From NCBI GenBank assembly GCA_036365145.1, contig JAEOAD010000004.1, positions 52,479,001 through 52,543,000 on the forward strand: a stretch of 64,000 nucleotides of DNA. The letters are read 5' to 3'. Of this stretch, positions 1 through 10,585 are shown one piece after another. Origin of the DNA: Orientallactaga sibirica (Eukaryota; Chordata; Mammalia; Rodentia; Dipodidae). The stretch's first letter is position 1, and each line of letters opens with the position of its first letter. The translations under genes were made by a program, and so were the position numbers. The notes beneath the pieces are model-generated. The model was not told where the DNA came from. It worked only from the letters and a program-made list of their open reading frames with translations, and ran no database searches.

Positions 1-330
1 GTAAAGTCCAAGATATGGGTAGCTGGAAAAGGAGAATTTGGGAAAGAATAAGAAAAGGAGAGCGAAATGGTACTTAAAATGATAATGTTTATAAACCTTT
101 GTAAATTGACAAAATGCTACATCACCAATTTAATTGCAAGAAAATAAAGTGAGGCATATCACAGGAAAACTGTTAAAAGCAACAAAAATGAGACCTTACA
201 AGTAATGTGGTAGGGAACATATTACTTTCAAAACAAATAACAGACTGACAATTCATTTCTCAATACAAACAGCAAGAGAATGATTGAGTGTTGACAAAAG
301 GGTAGTCAGCCAAATTCTGGAAATTATTAT
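1..330. other. No recognisable feature (AT-rich upstream flank)
   Basis: AT-rich non-coding sequence. No gene, RNA or repeat that I can identify. Confidence 0.5.
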
Positions 331-541
331 TTTAAATTTATTTTTTATTTGCAAGGACAGAGAGTAGAAGAGTGGGAAGGGGAGGGAGAGAATGGGCCCC
401 AGAGCCTCATGCTGCTGCAAACAAACTCTAGATATATGTACCTCTTTGTACATCTGGCTTTACATGGGTACTGGAGAATTGAACCCAGGCAGTCAGGCTT
501 TGCAAGCAAACACCTTAACTGCCAAGCCATCTCTCCAGCCC
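331..541 (-). mobile_element. DIP-type B2-superfamily SINE
   Basis: T/A-rich tail on the left, purine GAGA-like stretch, then the complement of the body and head, ending 'aagccatctctccagcccc'. Near full length, with a degenerate (GA)n. Confidence 0.85.
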
Positions 542-909
542 CTGGAGATGTTTTATTGAAGGTGAGCTGAAAAAGCATTTGACAAAATCCATCATGTATT
601 CATAGTAAAGATACTCAACAATCAATCTGCAACAAAAGTGAACTTTTCCATTTTTAATGAAAAACCAACAACTTATATACTTAATGATGAAATATGGGAG
701 TTTTTCCTCCTAAGATTGAACACAAGAAGATAATGTCTGGCCACTTTCTATCACATTATTAACCAGAGGAATGAGGGAATTAAATAAATGGCATCCAGAG
801 TAGAAGTAATAAAATTATTTTGATTTGTGGATGTCATGAGCTTGTATTTATTCAGAAAGTCCTACAGAATCACTAAGCAACGACAACAATGAATCTATTA
901 AGAACTAGT
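542..909. other. No recognisable feature
   Basis: AT-rich flank without an identifiable repeat or coding exon. Confidence 0.5.
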
Positions 910-1035
910 AGCTGGGTGTGGTTTTGCCCACTTGTAATCTTAATATTTGGGATGCTAAATCAGAAGAATTACAAATTCAAGCCCAACTTGGCTACATAGG
1001 TAGATTCTGTCCTCACAAACCTCCAACAAATAAAA
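910..1035 (+). mobile_element. Diverged B1 SINE
   Basis: Begins 'agctgggtgtgg'. The rest follows the B1 layout but is heavily mutated, suggesting an old copy. Confidence 0.65.
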
Positions 1036-1052
1036 CAAAAAACTAACCACTT

Positions 1053-1236
1053 GGCCCGGTGTGGTGGTGTATGCCTTTAATCCCAGTACTTGGGAGGAAG
1101 AAGCAGGAGGATTGTCATGAGTTCAAGGCCAGCCTGAGAATACACCATGAATTCTAGGTCAGTCTGGGCTAGAGTGAGACCCTAGCTTGAAAAACCAAAA
1201 ACAAATAAATAAAAAAATAAAAATAAATAAATAAAA
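1053..1236 (+). mobile_element. B1 SINE with A-rich tail
   Basis: Starts 'ggcccggtgtggtgg', contains 'tttaatcccagtacttggga' and 'gagtgagaccctag', and ends in an (AAAT)n tail. Confidence 0.88.
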
Positions 1237-1597
1237 GCCAACCCTCCACAACACTAATAAATGAGTACTTCAAGGTTGTAAGATATTAGATAAACATATA
1301 AAAATCAATAAATTTTTATTAACTAGGAATAAATATTCTGAAAATAGAACTTAAGAAGACCAATTTCATTTATAATGACATTGAAAAGAACAAAATACAG
1401 ACTTAACACAATTTCTACCAAAATCCTAGCTGGCTCTTTTGCATTAGCTGACAAGCTGATCTGAAAATTCATGAGGCATCAGAATAGCTAAGTAATATTT
1501 AAAAGAACAACCTTAGCTCAGAAGTGTTCATTTCAAAAATTTCAAAATTATAAAAATAAAAAAAAATAGTATGGTATAACAAAAAACAGACATAAGG
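1237..1597. other. No recognisable feature
   Basis: AT-rich flank upstream of the LTR element. Confidence 0.5.
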
Positions 1598-1956
1598 TGT
1601 GGTAGTTTGAATAGATGACCCCCAATATATTCAGTGTTTTATTAGTTTGTATTTTTCATCTGCATCCACTTGGCTGGAGGCAGTGTCACTGGGCGGATGT
1701 TAAGGTGTGGTGGTTGGTTGGAGATTTCAATCTAAAGATATGCAAAGTGTGCCTAGCTAGAGTTCCTGCAGAATGCTATGCTGTGTGGCTTTTGGCTGTG
1801 GCTTTTCTCTCTGTGCTTGGTCCTGTGAAAACAAGCCAGCTTCTTCTGCGATTATGGAACTTCCCCTGGATCTTTAAACTTCAATAAATATCCCTCACTC
1901 CATAACTGTGCCTGGTCTGGAAGTTCATCTCAGCAAAACTTAAGCTGTCTGCTACA
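1598..1956 (+). repeat. 5' LTR of MaLR-like element
   Basis: 359 bp, TG...CA termini, with an AATAAA polyadenylation signal in 'cttcaataaatatccctc' near 1883. Confidence 0.85.
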
Positions 1957-3030
1957 GAAGGTGTTACTGGGAGTGGGGTGAGATAAACCTAACCATGTGG
2001 ATTTTGGTCTTTTGGAACCATTGTTTTGGAGGAGCAGACATGGACTTTGTGCCTGCAAATGAAGACACCTTCTGGAGTGGTAAGCCAAGTTTTATGGACT
2101 ATTCTGATGAGAGTTTGAAAATGCTAAGTGCAGACTGTATTGAACTTTGAGGCTTGGCTTATGAGCATTCTAAGGGGAAGGAAAGACTGCAAAGGACTTT
2201 GTTGGAACTGGGCTACTGACATAAGGGATGGCTGAATTCTGCTGCCCAGGCCCAGAGAGTTTGATCAAAGTTAAATTGGTAATGGACTGATGTGATTGAC
2301 TAAAGATATTGAACTGAGAGATTTAAGATTTCAAGTTGGAAAACAACAAGCAAGTTAAATGAATGGAGAATGGACCTGCTTTTCAAGGTTATGATTTATT
2401 TCATCCCAGAATTAAGAATATGACTGTGTCTGCACACCTGGTATAAGTTTTGGAGGCATGTAAAGTGCGTGGAATGATCATGAATTGCACATGGTTCCAA
2501 GAGACACTACTGAAATTTGGAATGAGGCAGGGCATGATGCCCTGATAGGCTTGAAGAGCCTTTGGAAGATGGACCATGGTTTGCATGGAGACCTGAAGAT
2601 GTTTTAGATATATCAGGACTATGCAAGGGCTACCATGGAGTGCACTATTGGCCTAGGATGGAAGTTTTCCCTGGATACTCTGCCCAGCTGGAGGGACAAA
2701 ATTGGAAAACCTGGAGACTGTCAGTCTCTAGTTGTATTGAACTTGAACTGCTAAAGTTTGAGGTTTGCTTGAAGTTGGTTGAGTTTGCATTGTTCTCAAC
2801 TCTCCTTGCTATGCCTTATACCAATTGAAAATGTTTACTCTGTGCCTTTATATGTTGGAAATATATAACTTGTTTGATTTTACAGGACTCACAACTAAGA
2901 GACAATCTTAAATCTCAGATGAGACTTGGGACTTTAGAACGATTTTAAGACTATGGGGACCTTTGAAATTGGACTGAATACAATTTGCAATGTGTGATGA
3001 TTATGAATCTATTGGGGGCCAGGGGTGGAA

Positions 3031-3388
3031 TGTGGAGTTTGAATAGATGGCCCTCAATATATTCAGTGTTTTATTAGTTTTTAGTTTGCATCTGCATCCA
3101 CCTGACTGGAGGTAATGTCACTGGGTGGATCTTAAGGTGTGGTGTGGGTTGGAGATTTCAATCTAAAAATATGCAAAGTGTGCTTAGCTGGAGTTCCTGT
3201 AGAGTGCTGTTCTGTGTGGCTTTTGGCTTGTGGCTTTTCTTTCTGTGTTTGGTCCTGTGAAAGCAAGCTATCTTCTTCTGCCATTATGGAACTTCTCCTG
3301 GATCTGTAAGCTTCAATAAATATCCCTCCCTCCATAACTATGCCTGGCCTGGAAGTTCATCTCAGTGAACCTGAAGCTGTCTGCTACA
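3031..3388 (+). repeat. 3' LTR of MaLR-like element
   Basis: 358 bp, same termini and internal AATAAA as the 5' LTR. Directly preceded by the purine-rich priming tract. Confidence 0.85.
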
Positions 3389-3542
3389 TATAGATTTATG
3401 ACTCAACTTGAGAATATGGAACTAACCCTATATTTATGGTGAATTTTGAAAAAATGCTGTGGAATTCAATAGGCACAGAGTGGTGTTTTTCATTAATGCT
3501 GGTAGGGCAATTATACCTAGATAAAATCAAAATAATGACATT

Positions 3543-3700
3543 GGGGCTGGAGAGATGGCTTAGTGGATAAATTTGTTTCCCCAGCACCCACATAAGCCAG
3601 ATGCACAAGGTGGCACATGCATCTGGAGTTTGTTTACAGTGGCTAGAGGCCCTGGTGCTTCCCATTCTCTATCAAATAAATAAATATTTTTTTAAAAAAA
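3543..3700 (+). mobile_element. DIP-type SINE, internally shortened
   Basis: Head 'ggggctggagagatggctta' then a deletion of part of the tRNA-like region. The body 'taagccagatgcacaaggtg' and an AAATAAA tail are present. Confidence 0.85.
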
Positions 3701-3930
3701 ATAATGACATTGGACTATTTCTTAATACCATATAGTATAAAAATATTAACTCAAAAAAGTAATGGATGCAACTAAAATTTTGGATAAAAAGGCAGAAATA
3801 AATCTTTATGATTTAAGAAAGGTTTCGGAAAAAACCTTCTTAGATGTGGTACCCCAATCACAAGTGTCAAAAGAAAAAAGTGTTATTTCATAGTAAAAAT
3901 ATACATGATTCCATTAAACATGGGCAAATA

Positions 3931-4020
3931 GGTTGTGGGTGTAGCTCAGCAAGGGAGCATTTGCTGAGCATGCACAAAGTCATAGGTTCAATCCCCAGCC
4001 CTCAACAAAAGCAAACAGTA
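3931..4020 (+). mobile_element. ID-like tRNA-derived SINE
   Basis: 'gggtgtagctcagcaaggga' resembles an A box region and 'ggttcaatcc' matches a B box. It ends in an A-rich tail. The short monomeric form fits rodent ID elements. Confidence 0.75.
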
Positions 4021-4034
4021 AATTAGTGGACTAT

Positions 4035-4313
4035 CATTTCTTCCAAGAAGATTTTCAAATGCTCGTCTTCATTAGCCATATGGGAATGCAAATTAAAACC
4101 ATAATGGTATACAATATGGCACTCACTGGGATAGTTATAATAAAGACTGATATATTTGTCAGGGTTTGGAAAAATCAGAGTTTTCATTAACTGGTGGTGA
4201 GTCAGTAGTGTCATGCAGAGTTATGAAAAACACTATGGCAATTCTGATTGAACAGAGTTGTAACACTGCCCAACAATGTCCAAAGAGAAGTAAAAACATA
4301 CATTGTTCATAAT

Positions 4314-4347
<34 letters not shown>

Positions 4348-4395
4348 AGCAATCCAATTGAGCATTAACTGATGAATGTATGAGCACCACATATA
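4035..4395 (+). mobile_element. Old L1 fragment (ORF2 3' end)
   Basis: Segments such as 'gggaatgcaaattaaaacc', 'aaaaacactatggcaattct' and 'attaactgatgaatgta' match the order seen at the end of mammalian L1 ORF2. It is heavily mutated, with an A-run at 4319-4345. Confidence 0.7.
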
Positions 4396-4845
4396 TACAC
4401 TTTACTCTGCAATCACTCAGAGCAGGCATACTCACAAGAGCTTTAGTACTGGTTCAGTTCTCTGAACCTGGATTCCATCGCATTCTGTAAAGAAGGTCTG
4501 GGAACATCCATCCACACATGCAGTAGGGTTGTATTCTAGCAGAGGAAACAAACAACCTAGAAGACAGAAAGAAACAGAAAGATCCTCTAAATCCCATAGT
4601 CTTCCCTCTCATTAGTCTCATGCTGGTGCATCCCAAGGAGCAAACCAAACCACGTTTGTAGAACAAAGAGATCTTTTGTTTCATCAATGAAGTGGATCCT
4701 GAAGAGAAGGCGGCCTAGGGCAGGGTAGAGAGGGTTGGAGAGAGCAAGTAGACAAGAACAAGGAAAAAGCAACTAACAACCCAAATCAGTACAAGAAATA
4801 AGGGGGGCATGAACACAGAGTTGTTTGGATAAGGAGATATAGCAC
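4396..4845. other. No recognisable feature
   Basis: Unique-looking sequence. I see no exon or repeat. Confidence 0.4.
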
Positions 4846-4913
4846 CTGTGCATGTGTGCACACACGCGTGCGTGCACGCACACACACACACTCACATGAG
4901 AGAGAGAGAAAGA

Positions 4914-4956
<43 letters not shown>
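4846..4956. repeat. (TG/CA)n and (GA)n microsatellites
   Basis: Alternating CA with CG interruptions, then GA dinucleotides to about 4954. Confidence 0.95.
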
Positions 4957-4959
<3 letters not shown>

Positions 4960-5667
4960 TTTAACCCATGTCACTATAAGCAACGATTATCTGAATGGAT
5001 ACAAAACCAGGCAGCAAGAAACATCAGTCATCTATCATTTACAGAAGGCACCACAGAAATGGAGAGATACAAACATCCTGACAGTGGATATTGTACTAAA
5101 ATTTATCCCTAACATATTTAAAACAAACACAGTACACAAACCAAAAATATATGAATAAATCCACAATGATAGTGGAAGTTGTGTGTGGGGGGCAGTCTGT
5201 GTTTGAGGGGGAAGTGTTGGTAGTTGGAAGGGACAAACTTCATCATTACCTGTGCTGTGAGAACGCTCCAATCCTATCACTTTTAGAGAAAAGAAAGCTG
5301 CAAAAGAGTTCTGGATAAAATTATGGTAATGATTAATTTTTATTTATTTATAGTCTAAGTCATCTGTAAATACATAGCTTATTCTTATTTTTCTGGAATG
5401 GTGGCTATGTATCTCAAGGCTTTACATTAAACTCATTTAAAACACATGAATAGAGTCCAGACCATAATTCAGAGAACTGAATGTAAGCAAGGCATCTGCC
5501 TGGTACACATGGTCAGTACAAGCTTGCTATTACCATTAGTATTTTTAATTTGATCCTGATGTAAAGCCAGTTGTTATCAACTTGGCCCCTGCATGTCTGT
5601 TCTTTTCTGGACCTTAATTTTGACATTAGGAAAATGAAGAGTTTGGAGTTATTAAATTTTTGTTTTT
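4957..5667. other. No recognisable feature
   Basis: Non-coding flank with no repeat I recognise. Confidence 0.4.
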
Positions 5668-5875
5668 AATGGGAGGAAAGGGTTTATTTCAGGCTTATGG
5701 AATCCAGGGGTAGTTCCATGAGAGCAGAAGAAGCCAGCTGACGCCAAAGATCCTAAGCAGAGAGACACCACCAAACAGCCAGCAAACATGACCAGTCCCA
5801 GCTCCTGTAGGCTCTGAACACACCTTAGTGCTGGTCCAAGATCCACCCCCAGTGACACCTCCTCCAGGAGTCTTA
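5668..5875 (-). mobile_element. LTR fragment, MaLR-like
   Basis: Contains 'gggtttatttcaggcttat' and 'ccaggggtagttccatgaga', the complement of the 3' half of the MaLR-like LTRs in this window. Truncated at both ends. Confidence 0.6.
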
Positions 5876-5880
5876 CATTA

Positions 5881-6029
5881 TTTTCTTTTTATCCAGGTAG
5901 CTCAGGCTGACCTGGAATTCACTATGTAGTCTCAGAACTACCTCATAGAGATCCTCCTACCTTGTCCCCTCCCTCTAATCCCCCCCTCCCCAGTGTTGGT
6001 ATTAAAGGCCTGCACCACCACGCCCCACT
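5881..6029 (-). mobile_element. B1 SINE
   Basis: Complement of the B1 body: 'tcaggctgacctggaattca', then 'ctgcaccaccacgcccc' at the head end. Confidence 0.85.
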
Positions 6030-6039
6030 CATTTTAAGG

Positions 6040-6057
6040 AAATATTTAAAATATTTA

Positions 6058-6110
<53 letters not shown>

Positions 6111-6258
6111 AGGCACGCCCGGGCCTCTAGCTAATGGAAAGGAGTTCCAGACGCATGTACCACTTTGTGCATCTGGCTTAATTGGGTCCTGGCGAATTGA
6201 ACCAGGGTCCTTGGCTTTGCAGGCAAATACCTTAATCGCTAAGCCACCTCTCCAACTC
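6040..6258 (-). mobile_element. DIP-type SINE with long (GA)n
   Basis: (GA)n at 6063-6108, body, then 'aagccacctctccaactcc'. Directly follows the B1 copy. Confidence 0.9.
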
Positions 6259-6859
6259 CAGCACAAATTTTTGACACAGTGATTTTCTTCCTTCATGGAA
6301 CACCCTAGGCTTCCTTGCAGCCAGTGACCCCTGGTTATCAGTGGTGTTTTGGTGTGGTGCCCTGGTGGGAAAGATACACTGGCTGGAGGACAGGGCAGAG
6401 GTTGTGGAAGTTAAGAAAACGCGATGAAACAAATGGCAGGGTCAGATGTTACCTAATTTGGTCAAAGAACAAAGAGTATGTGTAAAATGCTCAACAGTGC
6501 ACAGGGAGGTTGGGACACTTACAGGAAGGGCAGCAGCAGGGTCAGAATTTCAGAGTAGGGTAGCTGCATCCAAGGATGAGCACGACGTACTTAAGCATGG
6601 GTTTTTGAGATGGAAGCTTCTGGGTTGTGTCTTCACTACATCAGTTACCAGAGGACTATATTATGCTGGTCTCAGTTTTCTAAGTATAAAATAGGTTGCT
6701 ATATTTAAAAAAAATGAACTGTCAGGCTGGAGGAAAGGCAGAGTGGGAAAACTGCTCTCCTTGAAAAAAAAAAAAAACACATCTTTCTAATAATTCCAGA
6801 CACCTTGGGGATTCCTCCTACTTTCCTGAGAATTGTCATCTTCTCAAATGAAGTTTTCT
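6259..6859. other. Non-repetitive promoter-proximal flank of GRB14
   Basis: About 600 bp free of recognised repeats immediately upstream of the CpG island, apart from an A-run at 6764-6777. It may hold distal promoter elements; none is identified. Confidence 0.5.
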
Positions 6860-7020
6860 GTGGACAGCACGGGGCTGCTTCGTGGTTCCCCTTGCCGCAC
6901 TCCATCTCTGGCAGGAGAGTGGGAGACGATTGGGTCCACGTAGCCCCAGGACCCCTTATAGCCTCCCGGGGCAGCGGGTCTTGTCAAGGTACCCGGGTGA
7001 CCGCGACCGTGTAGGTGATC

Positions 7021-7042
7021 TCAGCTGTCACCTCAGCTGTCA
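7021..7042 (+). promoter_or_regulatory. Two tandem TCAGCTGTCA sites (MEIS/TGIF-like, E-box core)
   Basis: TCAGCTGTCA occurs at 7021-7030 and again at 7033-7042, 12 bp apart. The complement, TGACAGCTGA, resembles TALE homeodomain (MEIS/PREP/TGIF) sites and contains a CAGCTG E-box. Location in the GRB14 CpG island makes a regulatory role plausible; this is inference from motif resemblance only. Confidence 0.4.
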
Positions 7043-7050
7043 CGGGAAGC

Positions 7051-7065
7051 ATGGGGAAGGTGTAG
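7051..7065 (+). other. Short upstream ORF in GRB14 leader (4 codons)
   Basis: ATG GGG AAG GTG TAG lies 333 bp before the GRB14 start. The -3 base is A (aagcATGg), a fair initiation context. Whether it is in the mRNA depends on the unknown transcription start. Confidence 0.35.
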
Positions 7066-7248
7066 GGGTCAGCGCTGCCCAGCTCGCTGGCCGGTTCCGG
7101 CGCTCCGCCTCGCGCGCGGGCGTCCACCCGTGGCAGCGGGCAGCGGGCGAAGGCGACGCCAGCGCCCCCGAGCGCTTGCCCACGAGCGCGCCGGGCCTCC
7201 CCGCCCCCCGCCGCGCCGCCCCCCCGCGGCCGCTCCTCCCCGTCCCCA

Positions 7249-7309
7249 CCCTCCTCCTCCTCCTCTTCCTCCTCCTTCTCTTCCTCCTCCCACCCTCCTC
7301 CCGCCCCGC
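7249..7309 (+). repeat. CT-rich (CCT)n-type tract in GRB14 5' UTR
   Basis: About 60 nt almost entirely of C and T (CTCCTCCTCCTCTTCC style). The tract could form a non-B structure or bind pyrimidine-tract proteins in the leader. A second CCCTCCGT-type repeat follows the exon 1 donor at about 7572-7608. Confidence 0.7.
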
Positions 7310-7383
7310 CTCCGCGAGGCCGCGCGTCCCAGCCGCCCGGGGCCGCCGCCGCCGCACCTGCAGGGCGCTCGTGGCCCGCGACC

Positions 7384-7562
7384 ATGACCACGTCCCTGCA
7401 GGATGGGCAGAGCGCCGGGAGCAGGGCGGCCGCCAGGGTGTGCGGCGGCGCTGCCCGGGGGAGGGGCGACGCCCACGACCTGGCCGGGACCCCCGGGCTG
7501 CACGCGCGCACGCGGATGCCCGCTCTGGACACGACCCACCGCGGGGCCGGGGCGGCCGACAG
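7384..7562 (+). CDS. GRB14: GRB14 coding exon 1 (N-terminus, partial gene)
   Basis: First coding exon of GRB14, a cytosolic adaptor that binds activated receptor tyrosine kinases and inhibits insulin receptor signalling. The ATG at 7384 lies in a good Kozak context (cgaccATGa) inside a CpG island and starts the peptide MTTSLQDGQSAGSRAAARV, which matches the mammalian GRB14 N-terminus as I remember it. The exon encodes 59 codons plus two bases (AG) and ends at a GT donor (cag|gtaggc). Those two bases join the first base of exon 2 to give an arginine codon, so the reading frame is preserved. Relative to recalled human and mouse proteins, about seven residues (DSPLAAQ-like) are missing after AAAR. 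Other frames are also open here because the DNA is GC-rich. No catalytic domain is expected in this exon. Confidence 0.96.
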
Positions 7563-8870
7563 GTAGGCAGCCCTCCCTCCGTCCCTCCCTCCGTCCCTCC
7601 CTGGGTCTCCAGTGCACCCTCCCTTCATCCCCCGGCGCGGAGCGTCCGGGATCCCGCACCCGCCTGGGGGAGAGGAGACGGTCCACCGGGTGGCATGTGC
7701 CCCGAGCTTTCAAGTTTGCGAAAGTCTCGGAAGAGCATTCCCTTGGAGCTTGCTCCTGGGGGTCAGCGGGACGTTGCGATCTTCTAGCGCACACCCCCAC
7801 CCCCACCTTTTTCTTCTTTTTCGTCTTCTTTTTATAAATAGCATCTCTGGTTCATTGAGAGCTCTGTCTCTCTCACCTCGGTCCATCCGTGTGAACCTGG
7901 AGGCCGAAGTCCAGACTGACCATCCTCTGTTGCTGCTCCTTATTTAAAACAAACAGTAGTCCCTTTTCTATTACAAATTTTAAAAATCGGAGTGTAAGTG
8001 AGTTCGCCTCTCACATGCAGTCTTAAAATGACCCTGGAGATGCAGAGTGTGGATTGACACTTGAGCAGCCTTCACTGTTTAACCCGGAAAGAACACAGGC
8101 TTTCAAAGGTTTCCCAGTCTCCATAGCATTCCGCACTAAGTCCCTTTGGAGTTGCACATACTTTTGGAGAGAAAAAGGCCACCACACACACGGCCCTTTA
8201 TAATCTTTCATTTAAATAACACTGTTTTCTCTTCAGATTTTCCAAGTGCTATGACTTCAGTCCAGTTAAAGTCACTGTCCAATGGCCTATAGAACATGTA
8301 TACTAACAAGCTCTATTGACTTAACCTTCTCAAAAACACGATCTTGCTGTTTAGCATCTTTATGCACTTGAAAAATCAACAGACTGTGTGTGGGCAACAT
8401 TGTGAATGAAATTTGAAGTGAGATGAACCACAGCTATATTTAATAAATCATAACTTCCAGAAGCTATTAGTAAGACTTCATAGGGACACAGTCACCAAAT
8501 GTAACTTAGAGATCTTGAAAATTTGATAGATGTATAACAATTCCTGAGGATATTTTTTGCATATTTAACAATGGCATAGTCTATATTGCGCCTTCAGTAC
8601 AATTATCCAAAGTACAGGGAATGAAATTTCCATGCCTAGTGATTTTTTTGAAGGAAAAGAAGGACAGGTATACTACAAAAAATATTTGTATTAGTTAACA
8701 TTTTATTTTGGTTCACAAAAGTACATCATAGATTTTCTTGTACATTTTATATAATATTAGTATTGTCACAGAGTAGTTCATGTTGCCTTAACAATTCTTT
8801 TTAATCCTGACAGCAATTATATTTTACATTCTGTTTTATGTAAATTCTATCCTATGTTCTCTTGGTGTAG
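7563..8870 (+). other. GRB14: GRB14 intron 1
   Basis: A GT-AG intron of 1,308 bp. The first 240 bp continue the CpG island. The rest is AT-rich, and I see no recognisable repeat or RNA gene in it. Confidence 0.9.
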
Positions 8871-9003
8871 GAGAAAAAAGAAAGATCTTGATGTTCTGGA
8901 AGTGCCTTCTATTCCAAACCCTTTTCCTGAGCTCTGCTGCTCTCCATTTACATCCGTGCTCTCAGCAGGCCTGTTTCCCAAAGCAAACTCAAGGAAAAAA
9001 CAG
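8871..9003 (+). CDS. GRB14: GRB14 coding exon 2 (proline-rich motif)
   Basis: Second coding exon, preceded by a pyrimidine-rich acceptor (cttggtgtag|gag) and followed by a strong donor (cag|gtatgtaagt). Its first base completes the arginine codon begun in exon 1; 44 further codons follow and the exon ends in phase 0. The peptide starts RKKKDLDVLEV, carries PSIPNPFPEL at about residues 72-81 of the joined protein, and ends KANSRKKQ. The P(S/A)IPNPFPEL motif is the N-terminal proline-rich signature shared by GRB7, GRB10 and GRB14. The Ras-associating, PH, BPS and SH2 domains lie in later exons that I do not find in this window, so the gene is partial only because the window ends inside intron 2. 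Confidence 0.97.
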
Positions 9004-9389
9004 GTATGTAAGTAATCTTCAAGTTATTTAATTCCAGTATTTTGGAAGTTTTATATCCACACAGTTGTAAAGATGCTTGGAACATGTAAACATATACTGT
9101 GGATGGCCCATGCTGAATAACTTGGCTGACTAGTCCCCTGACTGCTTTTCTTCTAGGGACTCAGTTTTCTACTCCATGTAGTTGGAAAGTCAAAGCTAAT
9201 TTCTTAGGGTCTTGAGATGGGCTAAAAGACAGAATAGATGTAAAATGCAGTGTCTGGGAGTTATTACCATTCACGAGGAAGGTAACACAGTTAAATATGA
9301 CAACATCAATTTCAAGTCAGTTTTAAGTTCCAATTTTTAAATAAAAGGGAAAGGGGCAGAAGTAGTTTGTGAGAAGATTGGATTTAAAA

Positions 9390-9597
9390 AAATATTTTAT
9401 TTATTTTTTTATTTGGGAGAGAGAGAGAGATAGAAAAGGAGAGAGAATGAGCATGCCAGGGCCATCAGCTGCTACAAATGAACTCCAGACACATGTGCCA
9501 CCTTGTGCATTGGCATAAGTGGGATCTAGGGAATCAAACCTAGGTCCTTAGGCTTCACAGGCAAGTACCTTAACAGCTAAGTCATCTCTCCAGTCCC
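9390..9597 (-). mobile_element. DIP-type SINE
   Basis: First repeat in intron 2, about 390 bp after exon 2. Full-length order, ending 'aagtcatctctccagtccc'. Confidence 0.9.
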
Positions 9598-9710
9598 TTA
9601 AACACATTTCTGACATTATGAACCATTTATTAATGTGAAACCACATTCTGAGCATTGATATTTACCTATTCAAAGTATCATTCAATGGTTCAAAATGACA
9701 TGAACAGTTT

Positions 9711-9929
9711 TTAAGGTTTTTATTTATTTATATCTGCTTATTTGCAAGGACAGAAAGATAAAGATATAGAGATAGATAGAGACTATGGGTACACCAGGAC
9801 CTCTAGCCACTGCAAATGAACTCCAGATGCAATCACTACTTTGTGCTTCCGGCTTTATGTGGGCACTGGGGAATTGAATCCTGGTTTTTAGGCTTTGCAG
9901 GCAAGTACCTTAACCCTTTCTCCAGCCCT
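9711..9929 (-). mobile_element. DIP-type SINE
   Basis: Body and head recognisable, with a short deletion before 'ctttctccagccc'. The (GA)n is replaced by GATA-like sequence. Confidence 0.85.
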
Positions 9930-10230
9930 AGATTTTTTTTTATGCCATCTTTTAACTTACATGTTTCAACCCATGCTGATCTCATGTCCCAAAGGAAAGT
10001 GCTAGAGGAAATGTGGCCAAAGGTAATTGGAGTTGAGAGCTCACCATGTTTTCATTCTCGTGAGTTCCACACTCTGGAAGCTTTGCTCGCAGGTTTCTGG
10101 CTTACAAGTGATGATTGGAAGATGGACTTTGCTTGTATGGTTTTCTTTGTTTTCAAGTTTTTGTTTGACAGTGACTTATGCAAATTAAACTATAATGACA
10201 AAACAACTAATACATCATGATTACACATTT

Positions 10231-10231
10231 T

Positions 10232-10267
<36 letters not shown>

Positions 10268-10271
10268 GAGA
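10231..10271. repeat. (GA)n microsatellite
   Basis: About 40 bp of GA with one GGG interruption. No SINE body follows. Confidence 0.95.
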
Positions 10272-10509
10272 AACAAACAAGGATGTATGTTAGAATAACT
10301 CATCTCTTACGTACTTCCTCCCAGTTTGGGACTAACAAAATAGAGAGAAGCTTCACTTGACCAAACCCACCTTGTTTTTACAAGGAAAGAGGCAATAAAC
10401 TCCGATACCAGGTACTCATAATGTCGAGAGGGGTAATGACCAGAGGAAAGGAGGTGTTAGTCATCTATTCTTTCTCCTTTTTCTGTAATTTGGTGTGTTT
10501 GTACTTTTG

Positions 10510-10549
10510 GAAGCAAGTGTCTTTAACCTCCAAGCAATCACTCCAGCCC

Positions 10550-10550
<1 letters not shown>
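10510..10550 (-). mobile_element. DIP-type SINE head fragment
   Basis: Only 'gcaagtgtctttaacc...actccagccct' survives. Confidence 0.55.

Positions 10551-10580
<30 letters not shown>
10551..10580. repeat. (TG)n microsatellite
   Basis: 15 TG units. Confidence 0.95.

Positions 10581-10585
<5 letters not shown>

Larger units (their letters stand above)
1598..3388 (+). mobile_element. Two-LTR ERVL-MaLR-like element (non-autonomous)
   Basis: A complete retrotransposon layout. The 5' LTR is 1598-1956 (TGTGGTAG...GCTACA), the primer-binding-site-like segment about 1962-1978, the internal region 1957-3030, a purine-rich tract (gggggccaggggtggaa) ends at 3030, and the 3' LTR is 3031-3388. The two LTRs differ by roughly 10-13% by eye, so insertion is old. 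The internal region is only about 1.07 kb, with no gag, protease, polymerase or envelope reading frame, as expected for MaLRs. Relative to the related copy at 62603 it lacks a segment near 2355. Five-base flanks (taagg / tatag) do not match cleanly. Confidence 0.85.
6860..7800 (+). promoter_or_regulatory. GRB14: GRB14 CpG-island promoter and 5' UTR
   Basis: Dense CpG and high G+C begin near 6860, peak across 7080-7560 and fade by about 7800, in sharp contrast with the AT-rich flanks. I see no convincing TATA box at a fixed distance from the ATG, as is usual for CpG-island promoters with dispersed initiation. The transcription start cannot be set from sequence alone. A four-codon upstream ORF (7051-7065) would be in the 5' UTR if transcription starts before it. 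A run of CCTCCT-type pyrimidines occupies about 7249-7309. Confidence 0.85.

Noticed and set aside
2562..2828. 88-codon open frame inside the first MaLR-like element
   Set aside because: The homologous DNA in the second element is shifted in frame by an indel, so there is no evidence of a maintained protein.
4846..4956. Z-DNA potential of CA/TG and CG-interrupted repeats
   Set aside because: Ordinary microsatellite behaviour, also seen at 10551, 15853, 46491 and 52796; nothing specific to report.
5962..6282. 106-codon plus-strand open frame
   Set aside because: It is the translation of a B1 and a DIP SINE with its (GA)n run; the same holds for similar frames at 20590, 44456, 56215 and elsewhere.
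6882..7837. Several long overlapping open frames on both strands of the CpG island
   Set aside because: GC-rich DNA has few stops. Only the frame starting at 7384 matches a known protein and splices in frame to exon 2.
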